Source of the DNA: Candidatus Lloydbacteria bacterium RIFCSPLOWO2_02_FULL_54_12
Lineage (GTDB): Bacteria; Patescibacteriota; Minisyncoccia; Phycocordibacterales; UBA6899
Length of the DNA stretch: 14,810 nt
Assembly (NCBI GenBank): GCA_001819095.1
Contig: MHLS01000045.1
Span: 1 to 14,810, forward strand
Reading direction: 5' to 3'
How positions within the stretch are numbered: the first letter of the stretch is position 1; each line of letters opens with the position of its first letter. The translations under genes were made by a program, and so were the position numbers. Positions 3,903 through 10,436 of the stretch are shown here, piece by piece. The notes under the pieces were generated by a model that saw nothing but the letters and a program-made list of their open reading frames with translations, was not told the DNA's origin and made no database searches.

Positions 3903-6404
3903 CTACTGGCCGTGACACCGCTTGAATTTTTTCCCGCTTCCGCACCAGCAGGGGTCATTGCGACCTGGCTCTTTTTTCCCGTCTCTCTGATGACTGATGA
4001 CTGATGACTGATGACTCGTATCCGCTCCACCACCCGCAAGCGTCATTTGCGACTCCACCTTTTTGAGTTCCGCCTCCGCGGCCACGAATGCAGAGACCTG
4101 TATGCGCGGGACCATGCCCAATATCTGCCCGACGATCGTCTCTTCCATCTCTCTATAGAGTCGCAGTGCCTCGCGTTTGTACTCGACCAGAGGGTCACGC
4201 TGGCCGTACGCCCGCAGATTGACCGATGAGCGGGCATAGTCCATGAGCTCAAGGTGGTCGACCCAGAACATATCGTTCGTCTGGAGTGCAAGCCGCCGGA
4301 TGACGTCGTAGAAGGCTTTTTTGCCTATCGCCGCGATCTTCTCGTCGATATGCTTCTGTACCTCTTCGCTCGTTTCGCCCGCGCCGGCGACCAGACCGGC
4401 AAGGTACTCATCGACCTCCTCTTCCGTCCCCAAAAGGAGCTTGCGCCGCCTTGCATACATCGTCTGGCGGTGGAGATTGATGATGTTGTCGTACTGGAGG
4501 ACATGCTTGCGGGCGTCAAAATTGAACCCCTCGATCTTGGTCTGGGCATTCTCTAGGGCCTTGGTGATCATCTTGTTCTCGATGGGCTGGTCATGCGGGA
4601 TGCCGAATCTCCCCATCAGATTCTTTATAGTATCGCTCGCGAAAATACGCATGAGGGAGTCCTCCAAGGAAACATAGAACTGCGTCTCACCGGGGTCCCC
4701 TTGGCGCCCTGAACGGCCGCGGAGCTGATTGTCGATGCGCCGCGCGTCATGCCGCTCCGTGCCCATGACGAAGAGCCCTCCTGCCTGCTTCACGGCATCG
4801 TAGTCCTCTTTCGTTCCGGGATTCCCGCCCAGCTTGATATCGACGCCGCGGCCCGCCATGTTGGTCGCGATGACGACCGACCCGCGCCTCCCTGCCTGCG
4901 CGATGATTTCTCCTTCGCGTTCGTGGTTCTTCGCGTTCAAGACCTCGTGCGGCACGCCCTCGCGCGCGAGGAACGCCGAGAGGAGTTCGTTCTTCTCGAT
5001 AGAGACCGTACCGATAAGTACCGGCTGTTCTTTCTCATGGAGTTCCTTCACTTTCTGTGCGATCGCCGTGAACTTCCCCTCCTCACTCTGAAAGATGAGA
5101 TCGTTCTGGTCGAGGCGCGCGGAAGGCCGATTGGGCGGGATCGGGGTCACCTCCAAGCCGTAGATCTTGAAGAACTCCTCGGATGAGGTGAGCGCGGTAC
5201 CCGTCATGCCGGCGAGTTTCTTGTACAGCTTGAAGTAGTTCTGGAAGGTGATGGAAGCCATCGTGCGCGATTCCTGCTCCACCTTGACCCCCTCCTTCGC
5301 CTCGATCGCCTGATGAAGACCTTCCGACCAGCGCCTGCCGGGCTGAAGGCGTCCGGTGAACTCATCGACAATGACCACGCCGTCGTCCTTCACCACGTAC
5401 TCGCGGTCTTTAATGAAGAGCGCCTTAGCACGGACCGCGGTCTCCAGATGATGCACGTATTTGGTTCCTTTTTCAGTGTAGATATTCTCGATACCGAGGA
5501 GTTTCTCCGCTTTCGTGACGCCCGCATCCGTGATCTGGATGGCCTTCAGTTTTTCATCGATAGTATAGTCCTCGCTTTCCTCCATTTTCCGCGCAATTTG
5601 CGCAAAAGTACCGTACAGACTCTCGGAATCCTGTGCGGGAGCCGAGATGATGAGCGGGGTGCGCGCTTCGTCGATCAATATAGAATCGACCTCGTCGACG
5701 ATAGCGTAATTGTGCCCGCTTTCGCGCTGGCGGAGATCCTTGGCCTCGTAGGAGATGTTGTCTCGGAGGTAGTCGAAGCCGAACTCATTGTTCGTTCCGT
5801 AGGTGATATCCGCCGCGTACGCCTCACGCCGCGTCGAAGGGCGCAGGAACTCGTAGAAGACGCGGAAGGAGCCGGTCTCGTCGCGCTCGAGATCGTGCGC
5901 CTTCTGTGCCGGATCGTAGAGATAGGACGCGTCGTGGTTGATGGCGCCAACGGAAAGCCCGAGGAAGGAGTAGATCTGTCCCATCCATACCGCATCGCGA
6001 CGTGAAAGATAGTCGTTGACGGTAACGACGTGCACACCCTTGCCTTCGAGCGCGTTTAAGAATACCGGAAGCGTCGCCACCAAGGTCTTCCCTTCACCGG
6101 TGCGCATCTCGGCAATACCGCCTCGGTGGAGGATGATCCCGCCCAGAAGTTGGACGTCGTAGTGTCTCTGCCCCAACGTGCGGCGCGACGCCTCGCGCAC
6201 GAGCGCGAACGCTTCGTGGAGGACGTCGTCGAGCGTTTCGCCCTCCGCGAGGCGCGCCCGAAGCTTCGCCGTCCGCTCCTTGAGTTCGGGGTCGGAAAGT
6301 TTCGCAAGCTCCGGTTCAAGGAGATTGATCGCGACGATATCGGGCTCAAGTTTTTTGAGCACTTTCTCGCCGGTATTGTCGAATAGTTTCTTGAGAAAAT
6401 CCAT
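3903..6404 (-). CDS. secA: Preprotein translocase ATPase SecA
   Basis: SecA is the motor that drives unfolded preproteins through SecYEG. The protein has 833 aa against about 900 in E. coli. Motifs in order: Walker A MRTGEGKTLVATLP (GEGKT 103-107), TYGTNNEFGFDYLRDN, DEVDSILIDEARTPLI (DEVD 237-240), the crosslinking-domain region, GMTGTA, ATNMAGRGVDIKLGG, and RIDNQLRGRSGRQGDPG. A C-terminal SEC-C zinc motif, NDPCWCGSGKKFKRCHG, is present. Between INHDAS and RREAYAADI there is an insert of about 30 residues (YLYDP through FLRPST) that E. coli lacks and that I associate with Patescibacteria SecA. The linker before the zinc motif is encoded by four 7-bp tandem repeats. There is no Shine-Dalgarno. 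A promoter at 6559-6586 would give a leader of about 148 nt that contains one inverted-repeat element. Confidence 0.97.
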   Translation of the reverse strand: MDFLKKLFDNTGEKVLKKLEPDIVAINLLEPELAKLSDPELKERTAKLRARLAEGETLDDVLHEAFALVREASRRTLGQRHYDVQLLGGIILHRGGIAEMRTGEGKTLVATLPVFLNALEGKGVHVVTVNDYLSRRDAVWMGQIYSFLGLSVGAINHDASYLYDPAQKAHDLERDETGSFRVFYEFLRPSTRREAYAADITYGTNNEFGFDYLRDNISYEAKDLRQRESGHNYAIVDEVDSILIDEARTPLIISAPAQDSESLYGTFAQIARKMEESEDYTIDEKLKAIQITDAGVTKAEKLLGIENIYTEKGTKYVHHLETAVRAKALFIKDREYVVKDDGVVIVDEFTGRLQPGRRWSEGLHQAIEAKEGVKVEQESRTMASITFQNYFKLYKKLAGMTGTALTSSEEFFKIYGLEVTPIPPNRPSARLDQNDLIFQSEEGKFTAIAQKVKELHEKEQPVLIGTVSIEKNELLSAFLAREGVPHEVLNAKNHEREGEIIAQAGRRGSVVIATNMAGRGVDIKLGGNPGTKEDYDAVKQAGGLFVMGTERHDARRIDNQLRGRSGRQGDPGETQFYVSLEDSLMRIFASDTIKNLMGRFGIPHDQPIENKMITKALENAQTKIEGFNFDARKHVLQYDNIINLHRQTMYARRRKLLLGTEEEVDEYLAGLVAGAGETSEEVQKHIDEKIAAIGKKAFYDVIRRLALQTNDMFWVDHLELMDYARSSVNLRAYGQRDPLVEYKREALRLYREMEETIVGQILGMVPRIQVSAFVAAEAELKKVESQMTLAGGGADTSHQSSVISHQRDGKKEPGRNDPCWCGSGKKFKRCHGQ
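3987..4014. repeat. Heptamer tandem repeat (4 x CTGATGA) inside secA
   Basis: Four exact copies of CTGATGA (TCATCAG on the coding strand) lie in the linker before the SEC-C zinc motif and encode SHQSSVISHQ. The unit is not a multiple of 3, so gain or loss of one copy changes the reading frame of the last 20 or so codons. Confidence 0.9.
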
Positions 6405-6482
6405 AAAAAGTGGTCACTCGCCCGCCGTAGACGACCTGAAGAGAAAAGACCATGATTGCTGTCGACGGTCAAACCGCTCCCG

Positions 6483-6528
6483 TACAAGGTGGAACCTTAA
6501 GAATTGATGCTCAAGGTTCCACCTTGTA
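6483..6528. repeat. Inverted-repeat element, copy 1 (in secA leader)
   Basis: The arms TACAAGGTGGAACCTT (6483-6498) and AAGGTTCCACCTTGTA (6513-6528) form a perfect 16-bp stem. The 14-nt loop contains AAGAATTGAT. Each arm is itself a near-palindrome (AAGGT-3 nt-ACCTT). The loop motif and arm sequence recur in copies 2 and 3. No T-tract follows on the minus strand. Confidence 0.8.
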
Positions 6529-6558
6529 TACGTTGGCCCTCGTACGTAAGCGTACACC

Positions 6559-6586
6559 ACTATAGCGCAGAGGCGAGGAAATTCAA
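6559..6586 (-). promoter_or_regulatory. Probable secA promoter
   Basis: On the minus strand, TTGAAT (6581-6586) lies 16 nt upstream of TATAGT (6559-6564). The predicted start is near 6552, giving a leader of about 148 nt that includes inverted-repeat copy 1. Confidence 0.5.
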
Positions 6587-6598
6587 ACTGAAACCAAG

Positions 6599-6614
6599 TA
6601 CGAGGTCGAATCTT
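6599..6614. repeat. Degenerate half copy of the inverted-repeat arm
   Basis: TACGAGGTCGAATCTT matches the arm TACAAGGTCGAACCTT of copy 3 at 14 of 16 positions. No matching second arm is visible. Confidence 0.4.
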
Positions 6615-6627
6615 CAAATGAAAACCC

Positions 6628-6715
6628 AAATACAAGGTCCAACCCCCGATAACATCCGTAGACGGAGTTACGGGGCAGGCTCCAGAATTAATTCCCAAGG
6701 TCGGACCTTGTATTT
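6628..6715. repeat. Inverted-repeat element, copy 2 (with extra internal hairpin)
   Basis: The outer arms AAATACAAGGTCC (6628-6640) and GGACCTTGTATTT (6703-6715) form a perfect 13-bp stem. The loop motif AGAATTAATTCCC (6684-6696) lies just before the right arm, as in the other copies. An internal hairpin (CCCC at 6644-6647 with GGGG at 6672-6675, TAAC/GTTA, TCCG/CGGA) fills the left half. The right arm contains AAGGTCGGACCTT, a perfect palindrome around one base. Confidence 0.75.
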
Positions 6716-6727
6716 GTTAAGGCCGTG

Positions 6728-6771
6728 CCCACAAAACAAAAACCCGCCGAAGCGGATCTTTGTTTTGTGGG
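6728..6771 (-). terminator. Terminator of the 14-codon gene, inside a 13-bp inverted repeat
   Basis: The perfect arms CCCACAAAACAAA (6728-6740) and TTTGTTTTGTGGG (6759-6771) enclose CCGC/GCGG (6744-6747 and 6752-6755). On the minus strand the inner hairpin has a C(TTCG)G tetraloop and is followed by GGTTTTTGTTTT, a good intrinsic terminator. Confidence 0.75.
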
Positions 6772-6782
6772 AAGAAAGGAAT

Positions 6783-6827
6783 TTATGCCTTCTTCTTCTT
6801 TGCAGCCTTCTTCTTCTTTTTTGCCAT
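6783..6827 (-). CDS. Tiny Lys/Ala-rich peptide (14 aa)
   Basis: ATG at 6827 to TAA at 6783 encodes MAKKKKKAAKKKKA. Nine of 14 residues are lysine. The frame sits between a good promoter (6939-6967) and a terminator (6728-6771), with nothing else in the unit. The leader forms two hairpins. No Shine-Dalgarno precedes the ATG. A basic peptide of this kind could bind nucleic acid or act as a leader peptide, which is inference. The unit could instead be a non-coding RNA in which this frame is incidental, though an AAG/GCA-only frame ending just before a terminator is suggestive. Confidence 0.5.
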   Translation of the reverse strand: MAKKKKKAAKKKKA

Positions 6828-6870
6828 AGTGGTAGAAGTTAGTGGCTTGTAATTATGCTTCGACCTCAAA

Positions 6871-6930
6871 GCATCGTGGTGATGCGAGTGTTCGATGAAA
6901 AATTAATTTCATTGCAAGCAATGAACACTC
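6871..6930 (-). ncRNA. Two abutting hairpins at the 5' end of the small transcript
   Basis: GCATC/GATGC (6871-6875 and 6881-6885) directly abuts GAGTGTTC/GAACACTC (6886-6893 and 6923-6930). The latter contains an inner ATTG/CAAT hairpin (6911-6914 and 6919-6922). The predicted transcription start (near 6932) falls at the base of the second stem, so the RNA would begin with this structure. Confidence 0.45.
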
Positions 6931-6938
6931 CTTCATTC

Positions 6939-6967
6939 ATTATGAAGTACATGATAGAACAACTCAA
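6939..6967 (-). promoter_or_regulatory. Promoter of the 14-codon gene / small RNA
   Basis: On the minus strand, TTGAGT (6962-6967) is separated by exactly 17 nt from CATAAT (6939-6944), 4 of 6 and 5 of 6 matches to the sigma-70 consensus. Confidence 0.55.
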
Positions 6968-7006
6968 TGTGTTTTGAAAGAAAGGTGTGGATAACTTTTT
7001 CTCGGT

Positions 7007-7065
7007 AAAAAAATACAAGGTCGAACCTTAGGAATCAATTCTTCGAGGTTCGACCTTGTATTTTT
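7007..7065 (-). terminator. Inverted-repeat element, copy 3, serving as murB terminator
   Basis: The arms 7009-7028 and 7046-7065 form a perfect 20-bp stem (core AAATACAAGGTCGAACCT). The 17-nt loop holds GGAATCAATTCTTCG, the reverse complement of the loop motif in copies 1 and 2. On the minus strand seven T follow (7013 down to 7007). It lies 10 nt after the murB stop, so this copy can act as its terminator. Confidence 0.8.
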
Positions 7066-7074
7066 CTTTTTTCT

Positions 7075-8097
7075 TCACTCGACGAACACGACTTCGGGCT
7101 CGAGTCGGATGTTCGTCTTCACCGCCGCGAGGTATTGTATCTCGCGCGCGAAGGCACGCATCTCTTTTTCACTCGCGCCGCCGTAGTTGACCAAGACAAG
7201 CGCCTGCTTCTCCCACGTGCCCACATTCCCCTTCCGCATGCCCTTCCACTGGAGCACATGGTCGATGATCCATCCCGCCGAGAGCTTCACGCGCCCGCCC
7301 TCCGCGTCGAAGTGCGGCGCATCGGGAAATTTTGCGAGGAATGCTTCGGCTTCCGCACGCGAAACGATGGGATGCCTAAAGAACGACCCCGCCGTTCCGT
7401 AGGTCGCAATATCCGGAAGCTTTCCCTTCCGCACGGCAAGCACCGCCTCGCGCACTTCGCCCAAGGTCGGAGGGGTTTTTCCTTTTTTTGCAAAGGTCGG
7501 TGCGAGATCTTTGTATGCCACATTCGGCACGCTGTTCTTTTTTAGTCGAAAACACACGGAGGTGACGATGAACTCCTTTCCTCTTTCGTGCTTGAAGATA
7601 CTGCCACGGTACGCGAAGGCGCATTCCACCGCGGAGATCTTTCGCGCCATACCCTCTTTCGCGCTGTATGTCTCCACCCACTCGACGACTTGTGCCACCT
7701 CGCTCCCGTACGCTCCGATATTCTGGATCACCGACGCGCCGACCGAGCCGGGAATGCCGGAGAGATTCTCGACACCCCAATATCCCCGCTTCACCGCTTC
7801 CGCGACGAACTGGTCCCACACCATTCCGGCGCCCACCGTCGCGTATATGTCGTCGCCCTGTTTCTCCCAGTCAATGCCGGGGATCGTGATATGAAGCACG
7901 ACTCCGGGGAAGCCCGCGTCGGGGATGAGCACATTCGACCCTCCACCCAAAACAAAGGTCGGGAGATGTTTCTCCACGGTAAAAGCTATCGCCTCCTTGA
8001 GCGCCGTCGGCGAGCGCACATCGCAAAAGTACCGCGCCAAACCGCCGATCTTCATCGTGGTATGCGGGGCAAGCGGGACGAATTCTTGTAATTCCAT
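7075..8097 (-). CDS. murB: UDP-N-acetylenolpyruvoylglucosamine reductase (MurB, type I)
   Basis: MurB is the FAD enzyme that makes UDP-MurNAc from UDP-GlcNAc-enolpyruvate in peptidoglycan synthesis; it is cytoplasmic. The protein has 340 aa. Visible motifs are NTTMK-like HTTMKIGG, the FAD-binding VLGGGSNVLIPD and SGIPGSVGASVIQNIGAYG, the YKDL motif that marks type I enzymes, the catalytic serine in GTAGSFFRHP, and the C-terminal catalytic glutamate in LEPEVVFV. I chose ATG 8097 because a TACAAT -10 box ends 6 nt before it. The frame could start at TTG 8118, but that lies upstream of the -10 box. The mRNA may be leaderless. It is terminated by inverted-repeat copy 3. Confidence 0.95.
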   Translation of the reverse strand: MELQEFVPLAPHTTMKIGGLARYFCDVRSPTALKEAIAFTVEKHLPTFVLGGGSNVLIPDAGFPGVVLHITIPGIDWEKQGDDIYATVGAGMVWDQFVAEAVKRGYWGVENLSGIPGSVGASVIQNIGAYGSEVAQVVEWVETYSAKEGMARKISAVECAFAYRGSIFKHERGKEFIVTSVCFRLKKNSVPNVAYKDLAPTFAKKGKTPPTLGEVREAVLAVRKGKLPDIATYGTAGSFFRHPIVSRAEAEAFLAKFPDAPHFDAEGGRVKLSAGWIIDHVLQWKGMRKGNVGTWEKQALVLVNYGGASEKEMRAFAREIQYLAAVKTNIRLEPEVVFVE

Positions 8098-8103
8098 CCG
8101 CCT

Positions 8104-8132
8104 ATTGTACCCCGTCAAGAAAAATCCCCCAA
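8104..8132 (-). promoter_or_regulatory. murB promoter, leaderless arrangement
   Basis: TACAAT (8104-8109) lies 6 nt before the ATG. A weak -35, TTGGGG (8127-8132), lies 17 nt further upstream. Transcription would start at or next to the start codon. Confidence 0.5.
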
Positions 8133-8152
8133 TCGGAAATACTCGAATTGGC

Positions 8153-10378
8153 TCACTTCTCGCCGCGCAACTGCTTCAACATCTGCTCACCTTGTTCTTT
8201 GAGACTCGCGTCGACTTCCATGGCCTTTGTTATCGCCTCGGCGGCCTTCGCACTGTCCCCCAACCCCGAGTACGCTCCCGCAAGCGAGAAATAATCGCGG
8301 CCGACGCCAGTCCCTTTTGCAATCTTCTCGTTCACCAATACGACCACCTTGTCGTAGCGTCCGACGTTGCCGTAGGCATTCACGATGCGGCCATCATACG
8401 GAACGGCACTATCCGGAAATCCGAGCAACACCTTCTCCGCTTCGTCGAACTTCTTTTGGTAGATGAGCGCGGATGCGTAGGCGACCGCAGCTTCGGTGTA
8501 CGAGGGCTCAAGGAGGTACGCCGTGCGGGCGGCCTCTTCGGACCCCGCGCGATTGCCCATGACGCTATACACTTCCGCCATGTCGAGATAGGGCGCCTGA
8601 CGCTTCGGTGCAAGCTCGATCGTCCGCTCGAAGTATTGCAGTGCCTTATCGAAAACGCCGAAGCGCGCATAGACCGTCGCCAAGAAAGAGATCGTGCGGA
8701 CATTCGTCGGATCGTTCGCGATATCCTCTTCGAATTCCGCGACTGTGAGATCGAAGAACTTCCGGCGGATTTCCTCCGGAACGCGCGGGTCCGCCGTCTG
8801 AAGCGCGAGCTGGGCCAATTGTTCACGCGCCTCCCCCGTTCCGAACAGGCGGCGCTCGAGGAGTGCCTCCATCGCGATCTCTTTTTGGCCGTTCGCGCCG
8901 TCGATGAAGATGCTCTCGGGGCGGATCGCATTGATGAGTGCGATGTTGGCTTTGATATTGCGAATGTTCACCGCGTAGACGGTGCCGGCGGTGATGGCGA
9001 TCACAATCGCCGCGGCGATCAAGAGGTCGCCCGTTTCCAGCTCCTCTTCATGTTTTGCATGTTTCTTCTCTCGATGCTCCGGATGGGCAGGATGGGCGGC
9101 GGGAGTTTGCGCATGAAGCGTGTGCAAGTATCCGAGGAACGCAAAGAAGACGAGATAGCTGATGAGGTTGTCGAAGACGAAGATGTTGTGGACGAAATAT
9201 CCCGCGAGCATGCCCGTCAGGATACTGCGCTCAATGACGCTCAAATGGTGACGACTCCGCGCGAACCACAAGTAATAGAGCGCCGCACCGAAGAGCGAGA
9301 GGTACGAAAGGAGGCCGAGCGCGCCGCCGGCGATGAGCCAGTCGAAGAACACGTCGTGCGAACGGTCGAACCACGGCTCCTGATTCCACATCTTCGGGTT
9401 GTAATGCTTGGCGAACACATAGAGGAAGTTGTCCTGCCCCCATCCCAAGATCGGATGCTCCTTCCATCCTTCCCATGACATTCTCCAGATCATGAAGCGC
9501 GACTGCGTCGTCGTGTCGGAGAGCGAGATGTCGGCGATGCGTCCCAGCGTAAGGTCGTTCTGTATCCACGCCGCGTCTTTCCACATCACGAAGGACCCGA
9601 CGATGAGGAGAACCGCGACTACACCTGCCGCAGTGAACTTTCGTGCCTTAGGATATTCGCGTCCGAAGAGTGCTATCAGGAAGAAGGTCAAAAATATCCC
9701 GCCGACCAGCCCCAGGGTTGTACCGCGCGTGTGAGTGAAATAGAGTACGGCGACGTTGATAAGGGCGACGACGGGGTAAATGAAGCGTGCACGGGGAAAC
9801 CCTTGCCCGCTCCTAAAGAAGAGGAACATCGCGAGGAATGCATGAAAGAGCGCGTAGACGGCAAGATAGGTCGAATTGCCGAGGGTTGCATCGAGACGAT
9901 TCACGCTCTGATGCACCGCCCCCCAGCCTGCAAGCTGTCCGTACGCGTTCGTCGCGACGAAAAGGGAAACGAGGAGCGACGTATTCCAGAACCAGTTCCA
10001 CATCCGCTCGGTCGCGAAGACGCTTCCGGCAATGAGGAGGAAGAAGAAGAGGTGGATGTGCGTGATAAGCCCCTCCATGCGCTCGTAGTTCGACCAGAAA
10101 CTGCGGTACGGGTTGATCCCCATGAAGTCGGCAAGCGCGATCACGGCGAGAAAAGTTCCCGCCGCTCCCAGTATGAAGGAGAAGCGCGGGCGGTACTTCG
10201 CATCAATGAACATGAGGAGGACCCATGCGCCGAGCGCGATCTCGACCAGAATGCGGAAGGTGAAATTCTTCCCCGTAATGAACGGGAAGAACATGGAGGA
10301 CGGGACGATAAGACAAACGAACGGCGTCACAAAAAGCGCCGCAAGTATGACAAAACGCAAAACGTCCCGAAACGACAT
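8153..10378 (-). CDS. O-antigen ligase/polymerase (Wzy_C/WaaL-like) with TPR tail
   Basis: This is a polytopic inner-membrane glycan ligase or polymerase of 741 aa. About residues 1-420 hold some 11-12 hydrophobic helices. The family motifs are FTHTRGTTLGL (about 214-224), then the long loop with EHPILGWGQDNF (307-318) and DRSHDVFFDWLIAGG (338-352), which contains the conserved His. A His-rich linker (residues 422-445, several HP and EH pairs) leads to one more membrane helix (451-470). The C-terminal part, about 540-740, is built of TPR-like helical repeats (for example FGVFDKALQYFERTIELAP). The family moves polysaccharide onto lipid or protein acceptors. The TPR tail may bind partners; which acceptor is used is unknown. 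It lies downstream of sugar-nucleotide genes, with its own promoter 7 nt before the ATG. Confidence 0.88.
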   Translation of the reverse strand: MSFRDVLRFVILAALFVTPFVCLIVPSSMFFPFITGKNFTFRILVEIALGAWVLLMFIDAKYRPRFSFILGAAGTFLAVIALADFMGINPYRSFWSNYERMEGLITHIHLFFFLLIAGSVFATERMWNWFWNTSLLVSLFVATNAYGQLAGWGAVHQSVNRLDATLGNSTYLAVYALFHAFLAMFLFFRSGQGFPRARFIYPVVALINVAVLYFTHTRGTTLGLVGGIFLTFFLIALFGREYPKARKFTAAGVVAVLLIVGSFVMWKDAAWIQNDLTLGRIADISLSDTTTQSRFMIWRMSWEGWKEHPILGWGQDNFLYVFAKHYNPKMWNQEPWFDRSHDVFFDWLIAGGALGLLSYLSLFGAALYYLWFARSRHHLSVIERSILTGMLAGYFVHNIFVFDNLISYLVFFAFLGYLHTLHAQTPAAHPAHPEHREKKHAKHEEELETGDLLIAAAIVIAITAGTVYAVNIRNIKANIALINAIRPESIFIDGANGQKEIAMEALLERRLFGTGEAREQLAQLALQTADPRVPEEIRRKFFDLTVAEFEEDIANDPTNVRTISFLATVYARFGVFDKALQYFERTIELAPKRQAPYLDMAEVYSVMGNRAGSEEAARTAYLLEPSYTEAAVAYASALIYQKKFDEAEKVLLGFPDSAVPYDGRIVNAYGNVGRYDKVVVLVNEKIAKGTGVGRDYFSLAGAYSGLGDSAKAAEAITKAMEVDASLKEQGEQMLKQLRGEK

Positions 10379-10385
10379 GTTGAGT

Positions 10386-10414
10386 ACTATAGCGGTTTAT
10401 GTGGGCTCGTGCAA
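10386..10414 (-). promoter_or_regulatory. Promoter of the O-antigen ligase gene, leaderless arrangement
   Basis: TATAGT (10386-10391) lies 17 nt downstream of TTGCAC (10409-10414) and 7 nt upstream of the ATG, with no Shine-Dalgarno. Confidence 0.5.
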
Positions 10415-10436
10415 TCCCGACGGACGGACGAAAACA

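Noticed and set aside
3988..4014. CTGATGA as a hammerhead ribozyme core
   Set aside because: There is no matching GAAA core or stems; the sequence is simply the heptamer tandem repeat in secA.
7045..7060. GGTTCGACC resembling a tRNA T-arm
   Set aside because: No acceptor, anticodon or D-arm surrounds it; it is the right arm of inverted-repeat copy 3.
7464..7960. Further AAGGTCGG-like repeat copies inside murB
   Set aside because: They are short matches in coding sequence without a second arm or the loop motif.
7925..9478. Long plus-strand open frame (517 codons)
   Set aside because: It lies antisense to murB and the O-antigen ligase, has Arg/Val/Asp-rich shadow composition and no recognisable domain.
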